DNA from: Pseudomonadota bacterium
Lineage (GTDB): Bacteria; Chloroflexota; UBA6077; JAJPHF01
Direction: 5' to 3'
Assembly: GCA_021325365.1 (NCBI GenBank)
Contig: JAJPHF010000076.1
Coordinates: 1 to 35,999 of the forward strand
Length of the DNA stretch: 35,999 bases
Both the position numbers and the translations under genes were made by a program. Shown here one piece after another: positions 1 to 19,492 of the stretch. Positions within the stretch are counted from its first letter, which is position 1, and the number at the start of each line of letters is the position of its first letter. The notes under the pieces were generated by a model, which ran no database searches, had not been told where the DNA came from, and saw only the letters and a list, made by a program, of their open reading frames with translations.

Positions 1-1498
<1,498 letters not shown>

Positions 1499-1577
1499 CG
1501 ACATTTCCCCCATCGTAGCCATTCGGTCAATCCATTACGGTGTAGGTCAGGGTAGGACGGACGCTGGAGACATCCCT

Positions 1578-4853
<3,276 letters not shown>

Positions 4854-4876
4854 CACGGATACCTCGTTCAATTCCG

Positions 4877-11506
<6,630 letters not shown>

Positions 11507-11508
11507 CG

Positions 11509-14500
11509 TTAGCTTTCTCGCAACAGCTCGTCTACCGCGGCCAGCTCCTCCTCGAGCAACGTGCCCACTTCCTCGCGAGAGAGTTCTCGGAGGTCGGCTA
11601 GACGCTGGTCGCTCCCCCTCGGCTCAAGGCTGCCCGCACGAGGCGCGCTGGGGGAGGCCAACGACTCCACCGCGCCCGAGCTTTCCAGGGCGACGTCCAT
11701 CGCTCTGGCGATGTACGGCGTCAGTACGGCAATCGTTGGATAGTTCCACGCCAGTGTGGCCGAGAGCTGCAGGCCGAAGGCGGTTTCGAGGCGACTCCTG
11801 AATTCCAATGCCATCAGCGAGTCAAGCCCCAAGGTCTTGAACGATTTCTGGACGTCGATTCGGGACGGGGCGGCTCGCAGCACCTGGGCGAGCTGCTCGC
11901 GGATTCCCGACTCCAGCCGCGCGCGTCGGCGCTCCGGTCGGAGCGCCAGCAATTCATCACGTATCGTCGCGGTGGGCGGCGCCGTGTCGAGGGCGGCGTC
12001 GGGAGCGCGCGAGCGTGTGGACGCCTCCCCTACGAGTTGCTGCAGGAGCGGCCGGGCGCGGCTTGCCTCATAGAGCGGCTGGAACCTGGCCCAGTCGATC
12101 GCCGCCACAGTGCGCTGGACGGCGCCGGCGGTCAGTAGCGCCCCCAGCGTCGCCAGCGCCGCCTCGGCCGGCATGGCGTCGAGCCCAACGAGACGGAACA
12201 GGCGGGCCATTTCCGCCGTTACGATGCCGTCGCCGGCCCACCAGCCCCAATTGACGCTGAGCGCCGGCAGGCCGCGCGCGCGCCGGTACTGCGCCAGCGC
12301 ATCGAGGAAGCTATTCGCGGCAGCGTAATGCGCCAACCCCTGCGAGCCCCAGACCGCCGCTCCCGACGAGAAGAGCACCAGGAAGTCCAGGGGCTGCTCC
12401 CCGGCCTGCAGCGGCGCCGTCAGCTGGTGCAGCACCCAGCTACCGGCCACCTTGGCCCGCAGCGTGTCTCGGAGGGCGCCGGCGTCCAGCTCGGCCACGG
12501 GCACGGTCGCTCCTACCCCCGCCGCGTGTACCACCCCCCGAAGCGCCGGCCGCGTCCGCCCAAACTCCGCGAACAGCGCCGCCATCCGGGCCGCGTCGGC
12601 AACGTCGGCAGCCACAACCGAGACCGTCGCTCCTCGGGCCTCGAGCTCCCTTACGGCCGCGAGGCGCTGGCCTAGGGCGGACGCCGGGGGGACCGTGTCC
12701 CAGGCCGCGCGCTCGGGCAGCCCGTTCCGCCCGGTGAGGACGAGATGCCGCGCGCCCTGATCCACGAGCCAGCGGGCGATGCGGACCCCTAGGCCGCCTA
12801 GCCCGCCCGTGATGAGGTATGCTCCGTCCCCGCGGCAGGCGAGCGCAGCCCCTCTCGGCTGCAGCATCGGCGCCCGGCGCAGCCGCGCGACAAGCCGCTG
12901 GCCCTCCTGCAGCGCAACCTGATCCTCCCCGTCGGTGCTCAGTAACTCGGCGCAGACCAGCGCGGCATCTACTGCCACGTCGCCAGGCTCGCCAGGCAAA
13001 GCCAGGTCTATGAGCCCCCCCCACAGGTCCGGATGCTCGAGCGCGAGGGTCCGGCCTACCCCCCACAGTGGCGCCTGCGCCACCGCCAAGGCCCCTGCGC
13101 TTGCTGCCCCTGCTGGCTGCGCCCCACGCGTGACCACCCAAACGCGTGGCCGCTGCGTACCGCCCACCCCGATTAGTGCCTGCGCCAGGTACACCACGCC
13201 GTCACAGCCCAGCGCGTCCTGCTCCAGCGCTACATCCCCTAACCCCTCCGGATCCGGGAGGTCCAGTCCCCACAGATACACGATCCCCTGACACGGCCCG
13301 GCCTCACGCATGACCTGTACTATGGTCCGCTTAAGCTCTTCCGGCTCGGCGAGGTCCAAGAGAACCCGCTGCGGATGCCCAGGCGTCAAGCCGCACCGAT
13401 CGCCTCGGCAGGCTCTCACGCAAGTAGCGCCCGCCGCCTCGAGGCGCTGCGCTACCGCCTCGCCCACTCCCGTCTGGTCCACAAAGACCCACCAGGTGCC
13501 GCTCGCCAGTGGCCCGTCAGTCAGAGCGCCGCTTTCGCGGGGCTTCGGCTCCCAGCTCAGCTCGTACAGCCACTCGGGTTCCGCCCGCTCGAGGCGCAGG
13601 GTGCCGCTCGCCTGTTCCGTCCAGGCCGCCGCGTCGTCTGGCCGGGTGAACACCCGGAAGCTCGCACGGGTCGAGGTTTCAGCGGTCAGCACGAACTGCA
13701 GGGCTCGCGCGGTTCCCTCGACGACGCTCAGTGGCTGGAGGATGGTCAGCTCCGTCACCGTGTGGGGGTGAGGGCCGTAGACCGCGCTCGCGGCCGCCAG
13801 CGCCATGTCGTGGTAGTAGCGCTCGGGTACGACCCGAGGCGGCGCATCCAGGTGCGCGCAGTCAGGCAGGTAAGGCCGAAGCTGCCCATTCATCCGGCTC
13901 TGCCAAACGTGCGTGCCGGGCAGCTGCGCCACCTCCGGCAACGGCCGCCCGAGAAGCGGGTGCTCCACGGCCGAGGCCTCATGGGGCGCCGCGGTGCGCG
14001 GGCTGGACGGCCGTACCGCCGGGGTGTCCATCCAGTAGCGCTCCCGCTGCCAGGGGTAGGTAGGCAGCGGCACCACCTGCCCTCCGGCCGGATACAGTGC
14101 GTTCCAGTCGAGCGGATAGCCTGCCGTGTAGAGCGCTCCGAGCGTCCCCAGCATCACCGCGCGCTCGTCCTCGCCGCGCCGCATCGAGGGCAGCGCCAGC
14201 CCGGCGCGGCCCACGTGCTGTAGCCCCTGCTGGATGGCGGGCAGGAGGACTGGATGGGGGCTCAGCTCGACGAACGCGGTATGTTCGTCGGCGAGCAGCC
14301 GCTGCACCGCCGGCCAGAAAAGCACCGGCTCGCGCAGGTTTCGCCCCCAGTACTCAGCATCGAGCGTCGCGCCGTCGGCCATGTCGCCGCGCACCGTCGA
14401 GTAGATCGGGACCGCGGCGGCAGAGGGACGCACGCCCGCGAGCAGACGGTGCAGGTCGGCGCACAAGGGGTCCATTTGCGGGCTGTGCGAGGCCACATCG

Positions 14501-16722
14501 ACCTTCACCCGGCGACAGAAGACCTCGTTGCGCTCGAGGCGCTGCAGGACCTCGTCCACGGCCACCGGATCGCCCGACACCACGGTGGAGCGGGGGCCGT
14601 TGCTGACGGCGACCGACAGCCGTTCCTCGTAGCCAGCCAGTGCGGCGCGCGTTTCGTCGAGCGATAGCTCGACCGTGGCCATCGCGCCGCGCCCGCTGGT
14701 CCGCCGCAGGAGCCGACTGCGGCAACAGATGATCCGCGCGGCGTCCTCCAGGCTGAGGGCGCCGGCGACGTGGGCGGCGGCAACCTCGCCCATGCTATGG
14801 CCGATCACCGCGTCGGGCTCGACGCCCCATGACCGCCAAAGCGCCGCGAGCGCTACCTGAATCGCGAACAGGATCGGCTGGACCACGTCGATCTCGTGGA
14901 TCGACGTCTCGGCCGGGTCGGCGTCCACCCGCTCCAACAGTGACCAGTTCACGAACGGTCGCATGGCCTGCTCGCAGCGCTCCAGGCCGGCGCGGAAGGC
15001 CGGCTCGTGCGCCAGGAGTTGTCGCGCCATGCCAGGCCATTGCGATCCCTGCCCAGGAAAGACAAACGCGACTCGGGGCGCGGCCCCCGCATCGACTCGG
15101 CCGGAAACCACCGATGGCGAATTCTCGCCTCGTGCAAACGCCCCGAGATGCGCGGCCAGCTCATCCCGGGTCCGACCGACCACGGCCAGTCGATGCGCAT
15201 GGTGCGACCGGCGGACGGCCGCCGTGAAGCACAGATCGTGCGGGCTAAAGGGAGCAGCCGGAGGGCCCTGCTCAATGACCGCGCGGTACCTCTCGGCGAG
15301 GTCGACCAGCGCTGCGAGCGCGTGAGCCGACAGCACCAGCAGCTCCGCTCTCGGCTCGCTGGTGGGCGTCGCGTCCTGGGGCTCGCGGCCCCGCGGCGCC
15401 TCTTGCAGGACGACGTGGGCATTCGTGCCAGTGACCCCGAATGAGTTAACGCCGGCGAAGCCCAGCTCGCCTCCAGCCGGCCAATGCGTGAGCGTGCGCG
15501 GCATGATGAAGCCGAGATCTTGCCAGGCGATCGACGGATTCGGCTTGCGAAGGTGCAGATTGGCGGGCACCTGGCGATGCTGCAGGCAGAGCGCGGCCTT
15601 TATGAGCCCAGCGACGCCAGACGCAGCTTCGGTATGACCGATGTTGGTCTTCACCGAGCCAATCAAGCAGGGGCGGTCGGCTGGGCGACCATTGCCAAGC
15701 ACGCTGCCCAGCGCTTCCACCTCGACCGGGTCGCCGGCTCGGGTGCCCGTTCCGTGCGCTTCGACGTAGCCCACTAGCGCCGGGTCCAGCTCGGCGTCCC
15801 GATACGCTTCCCGCAGCATCGCCTCCTGTCCAGGCTTACTCGGCGCAACGAGCAGCCCATTGCTGCGACCGTCGCTGTTCACGGCGCTGCCACGGATCAG
15901 CGCATAGATCGGGTCTCCCGCAGCCAGGGCTGCCGCAAGTGGCTTCAAAACCAGGACGCCGATACCTTCGCTGCGCACATAGCCATTGGCGTCGGCATCG
16001 CCGAACTTGCAGCGGGCGTCAGGCGAGAGCATTCCCGATCGCGAATACCCGATGCTGATCTGCGGTTGGAGAATCAGGTTCGCGCCGCCGGCCAGGGCCA
16101 GCTCGGATTCACCGCTGCGCAGGCTCTGGCAAGCGAGATGGACGGCGACCAGCGATGAGGAGCAGGCAGTGTCGACGGTCAGGCTTGGCCCTCGCAGGTC
16201 GAATGCGAACGACAGCCGCCCCGCCGCCGAGTAGCGGCCGCCGCCGGTGGTGACGTACAAGTCCACGTCGTCCGACGCGGCGAAGGCACGCTCGACGTAG
16301 TCGTTCGTCCACAGCCCGATGAAAACGCCGGTTCGGCTCCCCGCCACCCGCTGCCTCGGCATGCCGGCGTCCTCCAGCGCCTCCCAGGCGACTTCCAGCA
16401 GCAGCCGCTGTTGCGGGTCGAGCCAGATTGCCTCGCGAGCGGAGATGCCGAAGAACTCCGCGTCGAACTCGTCGATCCCTCCGAGCCAGCCACCGTCGCG
16501 GGTCACGATCTTGCCGGGCGTCGCCGGCGTGGGGTGGTAGTAGGCGTCGACGTCAAACCGGTCGGCGGGCATTGGGCCGATTGCATCGACCCCTTTGCAC
16601 AGTAGGTCCCAGAACGCGCGGGGAGTATCCACGCCGCCCGGGAAGCGGCACCCGATGCCCACGATGGCGATGGGGTCGCGATTGGGGCCGTCGTGTACCG
16701 GCCCATGCCCCGTCGAGGCCAT
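11509..16722 (-). CDS. Type I polyketide synthase, first module, KS-AT-(DH remnant)-KR-ACP
   Basis: A 1737-residue module and the promoter-proximal gene of the PKS operon. Only about 15 residues precede the KS, so there is no N-terminal docking coiled coil. KS (about 18-440) has Cys187 in [15 protein letters not shown] and KTNIGH, but reads VNSDGRSNGLLVAPSKPGQE where the other three KSs have the usual NQDG...TAPNG motif. AT (about 545-850) has GHSMGEVAAA with Ser643 and VDVASHSPQ, close to the methylmalonyl YASH type. Residues about 921-1048 are the first half of a DH: HPLLG is followed by YLPDCAHLDAP, where the catalytic His is replaced (Cys955) and the Asp-bearing half is absent. KR (about 1290-1480) has TGGLGGLG, Tyr1466 in HYAAAN, VWGS and no LDD, which is A-type. 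ACP has Ser1635 in [11 protein letters not shown], and the tail LSREEVGTLLEEEL looks like a docking helix. The expected product group is a hydroxyl. ATG 16722 follows a GAGGT. Confidence 0.95.
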   Translation of the reverse strand: MASTGHGPVHDGPNRDPIAIVGIGCRFPGGVDTPRAFWDLLCKGVDAIGPMPADRFDVDAYYHPTPATPGKIVTRDGGWLGGIDEFDAEFFGISAREAIWLDPQQRLLLEVAWEALEDAGMPRQRVAGSRTGVFIGLWTNDYVERAFAASDDVDLYVTTGGGRYSAAGRLSFAFDLRGPSLTVDTACSSSLVAVHLACQSLRSGESELALAGGANLILQPQISIGYSRSGMLSPDARCKFGDADANGYVRSEGIGVLVLKPLAAALAAGDPIYALIRGSAVNSDGRSNGLLVAPSKPGQEAMLREAYRDAELDPALVGYVEAHGTGTRAGDPVEVEALGSVLGNGRPADRPCLIGSVKTNIGHTEAASGVAGLIKAALCLQHRQVPANLHLRKPNPSIAWQDLGFIMPRTLTHWPAGGELGFAGVNSFGVTGTNAHVVLQEAPRGREPQDATPTSEPRAELLVLSAHALAALVDLAERYRAVIEQGPPAAPFSPHDLCFTAAVRRSHHAHRLAVVGRTRDELAAHLGAFARGENSPSVVSGRVDAGAAPRVAFVFPGQGSQWPGMARQLLAHEPAFRAGLERCEQAMRPFVNWSLLERVDADPAETSIHEIDVVQPILFAIQVALAALWRSWGVEPDAVIGHSMGEVAAAHVAGALSLEDAARIICCRSRLLRRTSGRGAMATVELSLDETRAALAGYEERLSVAVSNGPRSTVVSGDPVAVDEVLQRLERNEVFCRRVKVDVASHSPQMDPLCADLHRLLAGVRPSAAAVPIYSTVRGDMADGATLDAEYWGRNLREPVLFWPAVQRLLADEHTAFVELSPHPVLLPAIQQGLQHVGRAGLALPSMRRGEDERAVMLGTLGALYTAGYPLDWNALYPAGGQVVPLPTYPWQRERYWMDTPAVRPSSPRTAAPHEASAVEHPLLGRPLPEVAQLPGTHVWQSRMNGQLRPYLPDCAHLDAPPRVVPERYYHDMALAAASAVYGPHPHTVTELTILQPLSVVEGTARALQFVLTAETSTRASFRVFTRPDDAAAWTEQASGTLRLERAEPEWLYELSWEPKPRESGALTDGPLASGTWWVFVDQTGVGEAVAQRLEAAGATCVRACRGDRCGLTPGHPQRVLLDLAEPEELKRTIVQVMREAGPCQGIVYLWGLDLPDPEGLGDVALEQDALGCDGVVYLAQALIGVGGTQRPRVWVVTRGAQPAGAASAGALAVAQAPLWGVGRTLALEHPDLWGGLIDLALPGEPGDVAVDAALVCAELLSTDGEDQVALQEGQRLVARLRRAPMLQPRGAALACRGDGAYLITGGLGGLGVRIARWLVDQGARHLVLTGRNGLPERAAWDTVPPASALGQRLAAVRELEARGATVSVVAADVADAARMAALFAEFGRTRPALRGVVHAAGVGATVPVAELDAGALRDTLRAKVAGSWVLHQLTAPLQAGEQPLDFLVLFSSGAAVWGSQGLAHYAAANSFLDALAQYRRARGLPALSVNWGWWAGDGIVTAEMARLFRLVGLDAMPAEAALATLGALLTAGAVQRTVAAIDWARFQPLYEASRARPLLQQLVGEASTRSRAPDAALDTAPPTATIRDELLALRPERRRARLESGIREQLAQVLRAAPSRIDVQKSFKTLGLDSLMALEFRSRLETAFGLQLSATLAWNYPTIAVLTPYIARAMDVALESSGAVESLASPSAPRAGSLEPRGSDQRLADLRELSREEVGTLLEEELAAVDELLRES

Positions 16723-16929
16723 TAGACGCGGACCTCGCGACGCTGCGGCCCAGCAAGTTCAACCGAGTGGGCATCCCCGGTTACGCTGCCTTCGTAGGCA
16801 AGGTCCGCCTGCGTCACGGAGTCCCGATGCAGTTTCGATTTCAACATCGAGCGCGCCAAAAAGCCCGCCATCTCGTCCCCCTACGAGTCGCCTACGATTG
16901 GGCCTCGCTAATGCTCGGCTGGGAGCAGC

Positions 16930-16944
16930 GCGAGGGTCCCTCGC
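16930..16944. promoter_or_regulatory. 7-1-7 palindrome upstream of the PKS operon
   Basis: GCGAGGG-T-CCCTCGC is a perfect inverted repeat with one spacer base, about 210 bp upstream of the first PKS start. Its size and symmetry suit a dimeric repressor site or a small leader hairpin. No regulator gene sits beside the operon, so the assignment is speculative. Confidence 0.3.
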
Positions 16945-17182
16945 CAGCCGCTCGCGCGGCCTCCTAGCGAGGTGGGGCTCGTCAGCAGCCTGGTAAATGC
17001 GTTGGCCCAGCATGCTGCCGAGGAGTCTTCGACACGATAAGAGGCGCCTGTACACCTGCAGTACTGCTCCGGTTGAGATCCAGTTGAGTCGCCACCGGTC
17101 AGCGGGCAGGCGTGGCAGCCTCGGGACGGCGCGCGTCGCGCGTGGACGGCTACGCAGCCGGCCAGGAGGCTATCCCGCCCGG

Positions 17183-17260
17183 GTGGACGCGGGGGCCGCG
17201 TCCACTCACCGAGTCGTAGGGATCCAAAGAGGCAATGACGCTGGCGACCCGAAGTCGCCA
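17183..17260. repeat. Two perfect leader hairpins
   Basis: The first is GTGGACGCGG / CCGCGTCCAC (17183-17192 and 17196-17205), a 10-bp stem with a GGG loop. The second is TGGCGAC / GTCGCCA (17242-17248 and 17254-17260), a 7-bp stem with a CCGAA loop. Both are downstream of the lipoprotein gene and upstream of the PKS operon on the minus strand. They could be parts of a structured leader RNA or spare terminator stems; neither has a U tract. Confidence 0.45.
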
Positions 17261-17326
17261 CGTGAGGAGCCCCTGCCGTCACGCGGCCGCGTCACCATAG
17301 CGGCCCTAACCACTCGGCGGCGGGTG

Positions 17327-17363
17327 GCGCTCAGCTGGCCTCCACGGGAGGCCAGCTGAGCGC
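17327..17363 (-). terminator. Perfect 17-bp hairpin after the lipoprotein gene
   Basis: Left arm GCGCTCAGCTGGCCTCC (17327-17343) and its exact complement (17347-17363) are separated by the 3-nt loop ACG. It lies 72 bp beyond the lipoprotein stop codon in the direction of transcription, so it probably ends that transcript and insulates the PKS operon. No T tract follows on either strand, so an intrinsic terminator of the classic kind is not proven; an RNA-processing stem or repeat element is also possible. Confidence 0.55.
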
Positions 17364-17435
17364 GAGGGGCTACGCTTTACGGCGCTCGGAGCGCACTGAG
17401 CCGCCGCTCACGACGCGCGCGGTCCGCTGGGAGGC

Positions 17436-18599
17436 TCAGCTGCCGCTGCTCGCGGTTGTTGCGCGCTCCAGGTAGCTGAGGTCGTAGTATTTGTCCGCGG
17501 TGGGCAGCGGCGGCTCGAGCACTCCCGTCTCGCCCAGGATGGCGATGACGTTCTGGATGCCCTCCGGGCTCAGCTCGCCTTCCTTCGACAGTGCCTGCTC
17601 GCGCACGATGATCAGGTCATACGTCTGCGACGACTCCTCCTGCCCCGACTTCGTCCCGTCGGCCAGCAGGCTAATCACCGTCTCGCGGTTCGCCGGGTCG
17701 TACATGAAGCGGTCGGCGGCGATGATCGCGCGCAGGAAGCGCACGGCCGTGTCCGCGTTGTCGCGCAGCCAGCTCCGCCGCGCGGCGTGTCCTTGGAAGA
17801 AGTAGTCGCGCACCGCGTCCGTGCTCAGGCCCAGGCGCGGGTAGCCGTCGGCCATCAGACGGAAGTCCTGCGGCTGGCTCAGCAGCGTGGCCGCCGCCTG
17901 GCCGCTCGTCACCGCCGCCGCCCGGTTCGGCGTGCCGCCCAGCGGCACCAGGTCCACGTCGTCGCGGCCGATCCCATTCTGTTGTAGCATCCGCCGCAGC
18001 AGCGTGGTCGTGCCGTCGCGCAGGTCCGACACCGCCAGCGTCTTCCCCTTCAGGTCGGCGTAGCCGTGGACATCCTTGCTGCCGATCAGCGAGTACACGG
18101 CCCGGTTGAACTCGCCGGCGATGAACACCAGGTCGGCGCCCTTCTCGTTGGCGTTGATCACCCCGTCGGGCACCGGCGTGGCAATGTCCAGCGAGTTGCC
18201 GACCATCGCCTGGATCGTCTGGCTGGCCGGGCCCGAGATGATGATCTCCACGTCCAACCCCTGCTCCCGCAGGAAGCCGCGCTGGTCCGCGATGAACATG
18301 TCGAGTGAGTTCACCGACGGCACCGGCAGCCCGAACTTCACCGCTACGGGCGCCCCCGCCGCGGCCGGCGCCGCCCCGCCGCTCGCGGCGCTCGGACTCG
18401 CCGCGCCGCCCGCGCTCGGCGTCGCCGAACCGCTGCCGCCGCCGGCGGCGCCCGCCGCGCCGCCGGGCGCGGCCCCGCTGGGAGCGCCCCCCGTTGTGCT
18501 CGACGCGCCGGGCGCGGCTCCGCCGCCGCTGCCACACCCCGCCAGCAACGCCCCGGCGAGCAGCAGCGCCGCGATCCCCCCGATGGCCTTGCGGTTCAT
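17436..18599 (-). CDS. NMT1/SsuA-like ABC transporter substrate-binding lipoprotein
   Basis: A 387-residue secreted lipoprotein. The signal peptide MNRKAIGGIAALLLAGALL ends in the lipobox LAGC with Cys22. A Gly/Ala/Ser-rich linker follows to about residue 72, then a periplasmic-binding fold of the NMT1/THI5/SsuA type (VKFGLPVPSVNSLDMFIADQ, GNSLDIATPVPDGV, LKGKTLAVSDLRDG). Relatives bind small organics such as sulfonates, taurine or pyrimidine precursors and feed an ABC importer; the ligand here cannot be told. No permease or ATPase lies next to it, so it is an orphan in this window. A longer frame reaches 18770, but ATG 18599 has GGGAGG about 6 nt upstream and places the signal peptide at the very N-terminus, which decides the start. 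Confidence 0.9.
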   Translation of the reverse strand: MNRKAIGGIAALLLAGALLAGCGSGGGAAPGASSTTGGAPSGAAPGGAAGAAGGGSGSATPSAGGAASPSAASGGAAPAAAGAPVAVKFGLPVPSVNSLDMFIADQRGFLREQGLDVEIIISGPASQTIQAMVGNSLDIATPVPDGVINANEKGADLVFIAGEFNRAVYSLIGSKDVHGYADLKGKTLAVSDLRDGTTTLLRRMLQQNGIGRDDVDLVPLGGTPNRAAAVTSGQAAATLLSQPQDFRLMADGYPRLGLSTDAVRDYFFQGHAARRSWLRDNADTAVRFLRAIIAADRFMYDPANRETVISLLADGTKSGQEESSQTYDLIIVREQALSKEGELSPEGIQNVIAILGETGVLEPPLPTADKYYDLSYLERATTASSGS

Positions 18600-18715
18600 C
18601 GTCAGCCTCCCGGCCGCGGCGGCGCGTGCCGACCCGCCGCGCCCGCCACGTACGCTCGCGCCCCCGCTCCACCGGGCGAGGGCGCACGACGGTATACCAC
18701 AGGCGGCCGCCCGTT

Positions 18716-18900
18716 GGTAGCGCCGGCAATTCCCCTCCTGTAGCGAGCGGAGGGCGTTTGACCCGATCAATCAGCCCGTAGGGACGCAATTCCCCTCCCT
18801 ATAAGGAACGGGGACGGCCGGCGGCGCCGGCCCCGGCGTCTTCCTTCCCTTCGAAGGCAAGGGACCGGGGGTAGGCCCTTCTCCCCCTCGCGAATAGGGC
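18716..18900. repeat. Cluster of short degenerate inverted and direct repeats
   Basis: GCAATTCCCCTCC occurs at 18726-18738 and again exactly 60 bp later at 18786-18798. Each copy opens an imperfect hairpin (CCCTCC...GGAGGG; TCCCC...GGGGA). Further small stems follow, including TCCCTT-cgaaggc-AAGGGA at about 18845-18863 and CCCC...AGGG near 18884-18898. The cluster fills most of the 396-bp gap between the divergent lipoprotein and plus-strand membrane operon. It looks like decayed REP-like intergenic repeats. A candidate -10 TATGCT for the plus-strand operon lies at 18933-18938, with no good -35. Confidence 0.5.
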
Positions 18901-18995
18901 GATCGCCCCTGGGCGCGCCGGACGGCGCCGACTATGCTGGATGCAGGGGACAGCCGCCCGCCAGTCGGGCCGGCGCCCGCCCGAGGGAGGCCAGC

Positions 18996-19484
18996 GTGGA
19001 GACGAGCCAGCCGGCCGCGCCAGGCGCCGACCGCTTCCTGCTCGGCATCGTCGTCGGCGCGGTGCTGCTGATCGCCGCCGGCATTGCGGCGGTGTTCCTG
19101 ACCGGCCGCACGGCGCCGCCGGTGGTCGATCCCGCCTCGCCGGTCGGCGTCGTCCAGGACTACGTCGCCGCCCTCCGCGCCGGCGACGCCGACCGCGCCT
19201 ATGCCGCCCTCAGCCGCGCCGCCCAGGCCGCTGTCTCGCTCGACGACTACCGCCGCCGCGTCTACCGGCCCTCCGCGCCTGACCCGGACGACCAGCGCGT
19301 GCTCGTCGAGCCCGTCGCGGTCGGCGCCGACACCGCCACGGTGAAGGTCACGATCAGCCGCTTCACGGCGCGTCCCGATCCCTTCTCGGCCGCCACCTCC
19401 CACCAGGACACGACCGTCACCCTCGTCCGCGAGGACGGCGCCTGGCGCATCAGCCGGCCCGCCGAGCCATATCCCTTTTACTGA
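18996..19484 (+). CDS. Membrane-anchored hypothetical protein with NTF2-like extracytoplasmic domain
   Basis: A 162-residue protein with a short cytoplasmic N-terminus and a single strong transmembrane helix (about residues 14-36, FLLGIVVGAVLLIAAGIAAV). An external domain of about 110 residues follows. The pattern PVGVVQDYVAALRAGDADRAYAAL, then beta strands ending in REDGAWRISRP, resembles DUF4878/NTF2-like lipoprotein domains, which have no single known function. The start is GTG 18996, with GAGGGAGG 5 nt upstream; the many in-frame internal starts are poorer. The stop is 8 bp before the next gene, so the two are almost certainly co-transcribed and the small protein may work with the large membrane protein. 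An antisense frame covers this gene but reads as low-complexity Gly/Arg sequence. Confidence 0.82.
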   Translation: METSQPAAPGADRFLLGIVVGAVLLIAAGIAAVFLTGRTAPPVVDPASPVGVVQDYVAALRAGDADRAYAALSRAAQAAVSLDDYRRRVYRPSAPDPDDQRVLVEPVAVGADTATVKVTISRFTARPDPFSAATSHQDTTVTLVREDGAWRISRPAEPYPFY

Positions 19485-19492
19485 GAGCTGAC

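Larger units (their letters stand above)
16723..17435. other. Intergenic leader between PKS operon and upstream lipoprotein gene
   Basis: About 710 bp with no credible gene; short open frames here are arginine-rich and match no family I know. It should contain the leftward promoter of the PKS operon, but I found no convincing -35/-10 pair. It is rich in inverted repeats, listed separately: a 7-1-7 palindrome, two hairpins at 17183-17205 and 17242-17260, and a perfect 17-bp hairpin at 17327-17363. A 12-bp perfect palindrome, ACGCGGCCGCGT, lies at 17281-17292. The direct repeat GTTGAG occurs at about 17072 and 17083. Confidence 0.6.

Noticed and set aside
16759..17282. Two small minus-strand open frames in the PKS leader (98 and 124 codons)
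   Set aside because: No ribosome site of note, biased composition and no resemblance to any family; treated as chance.
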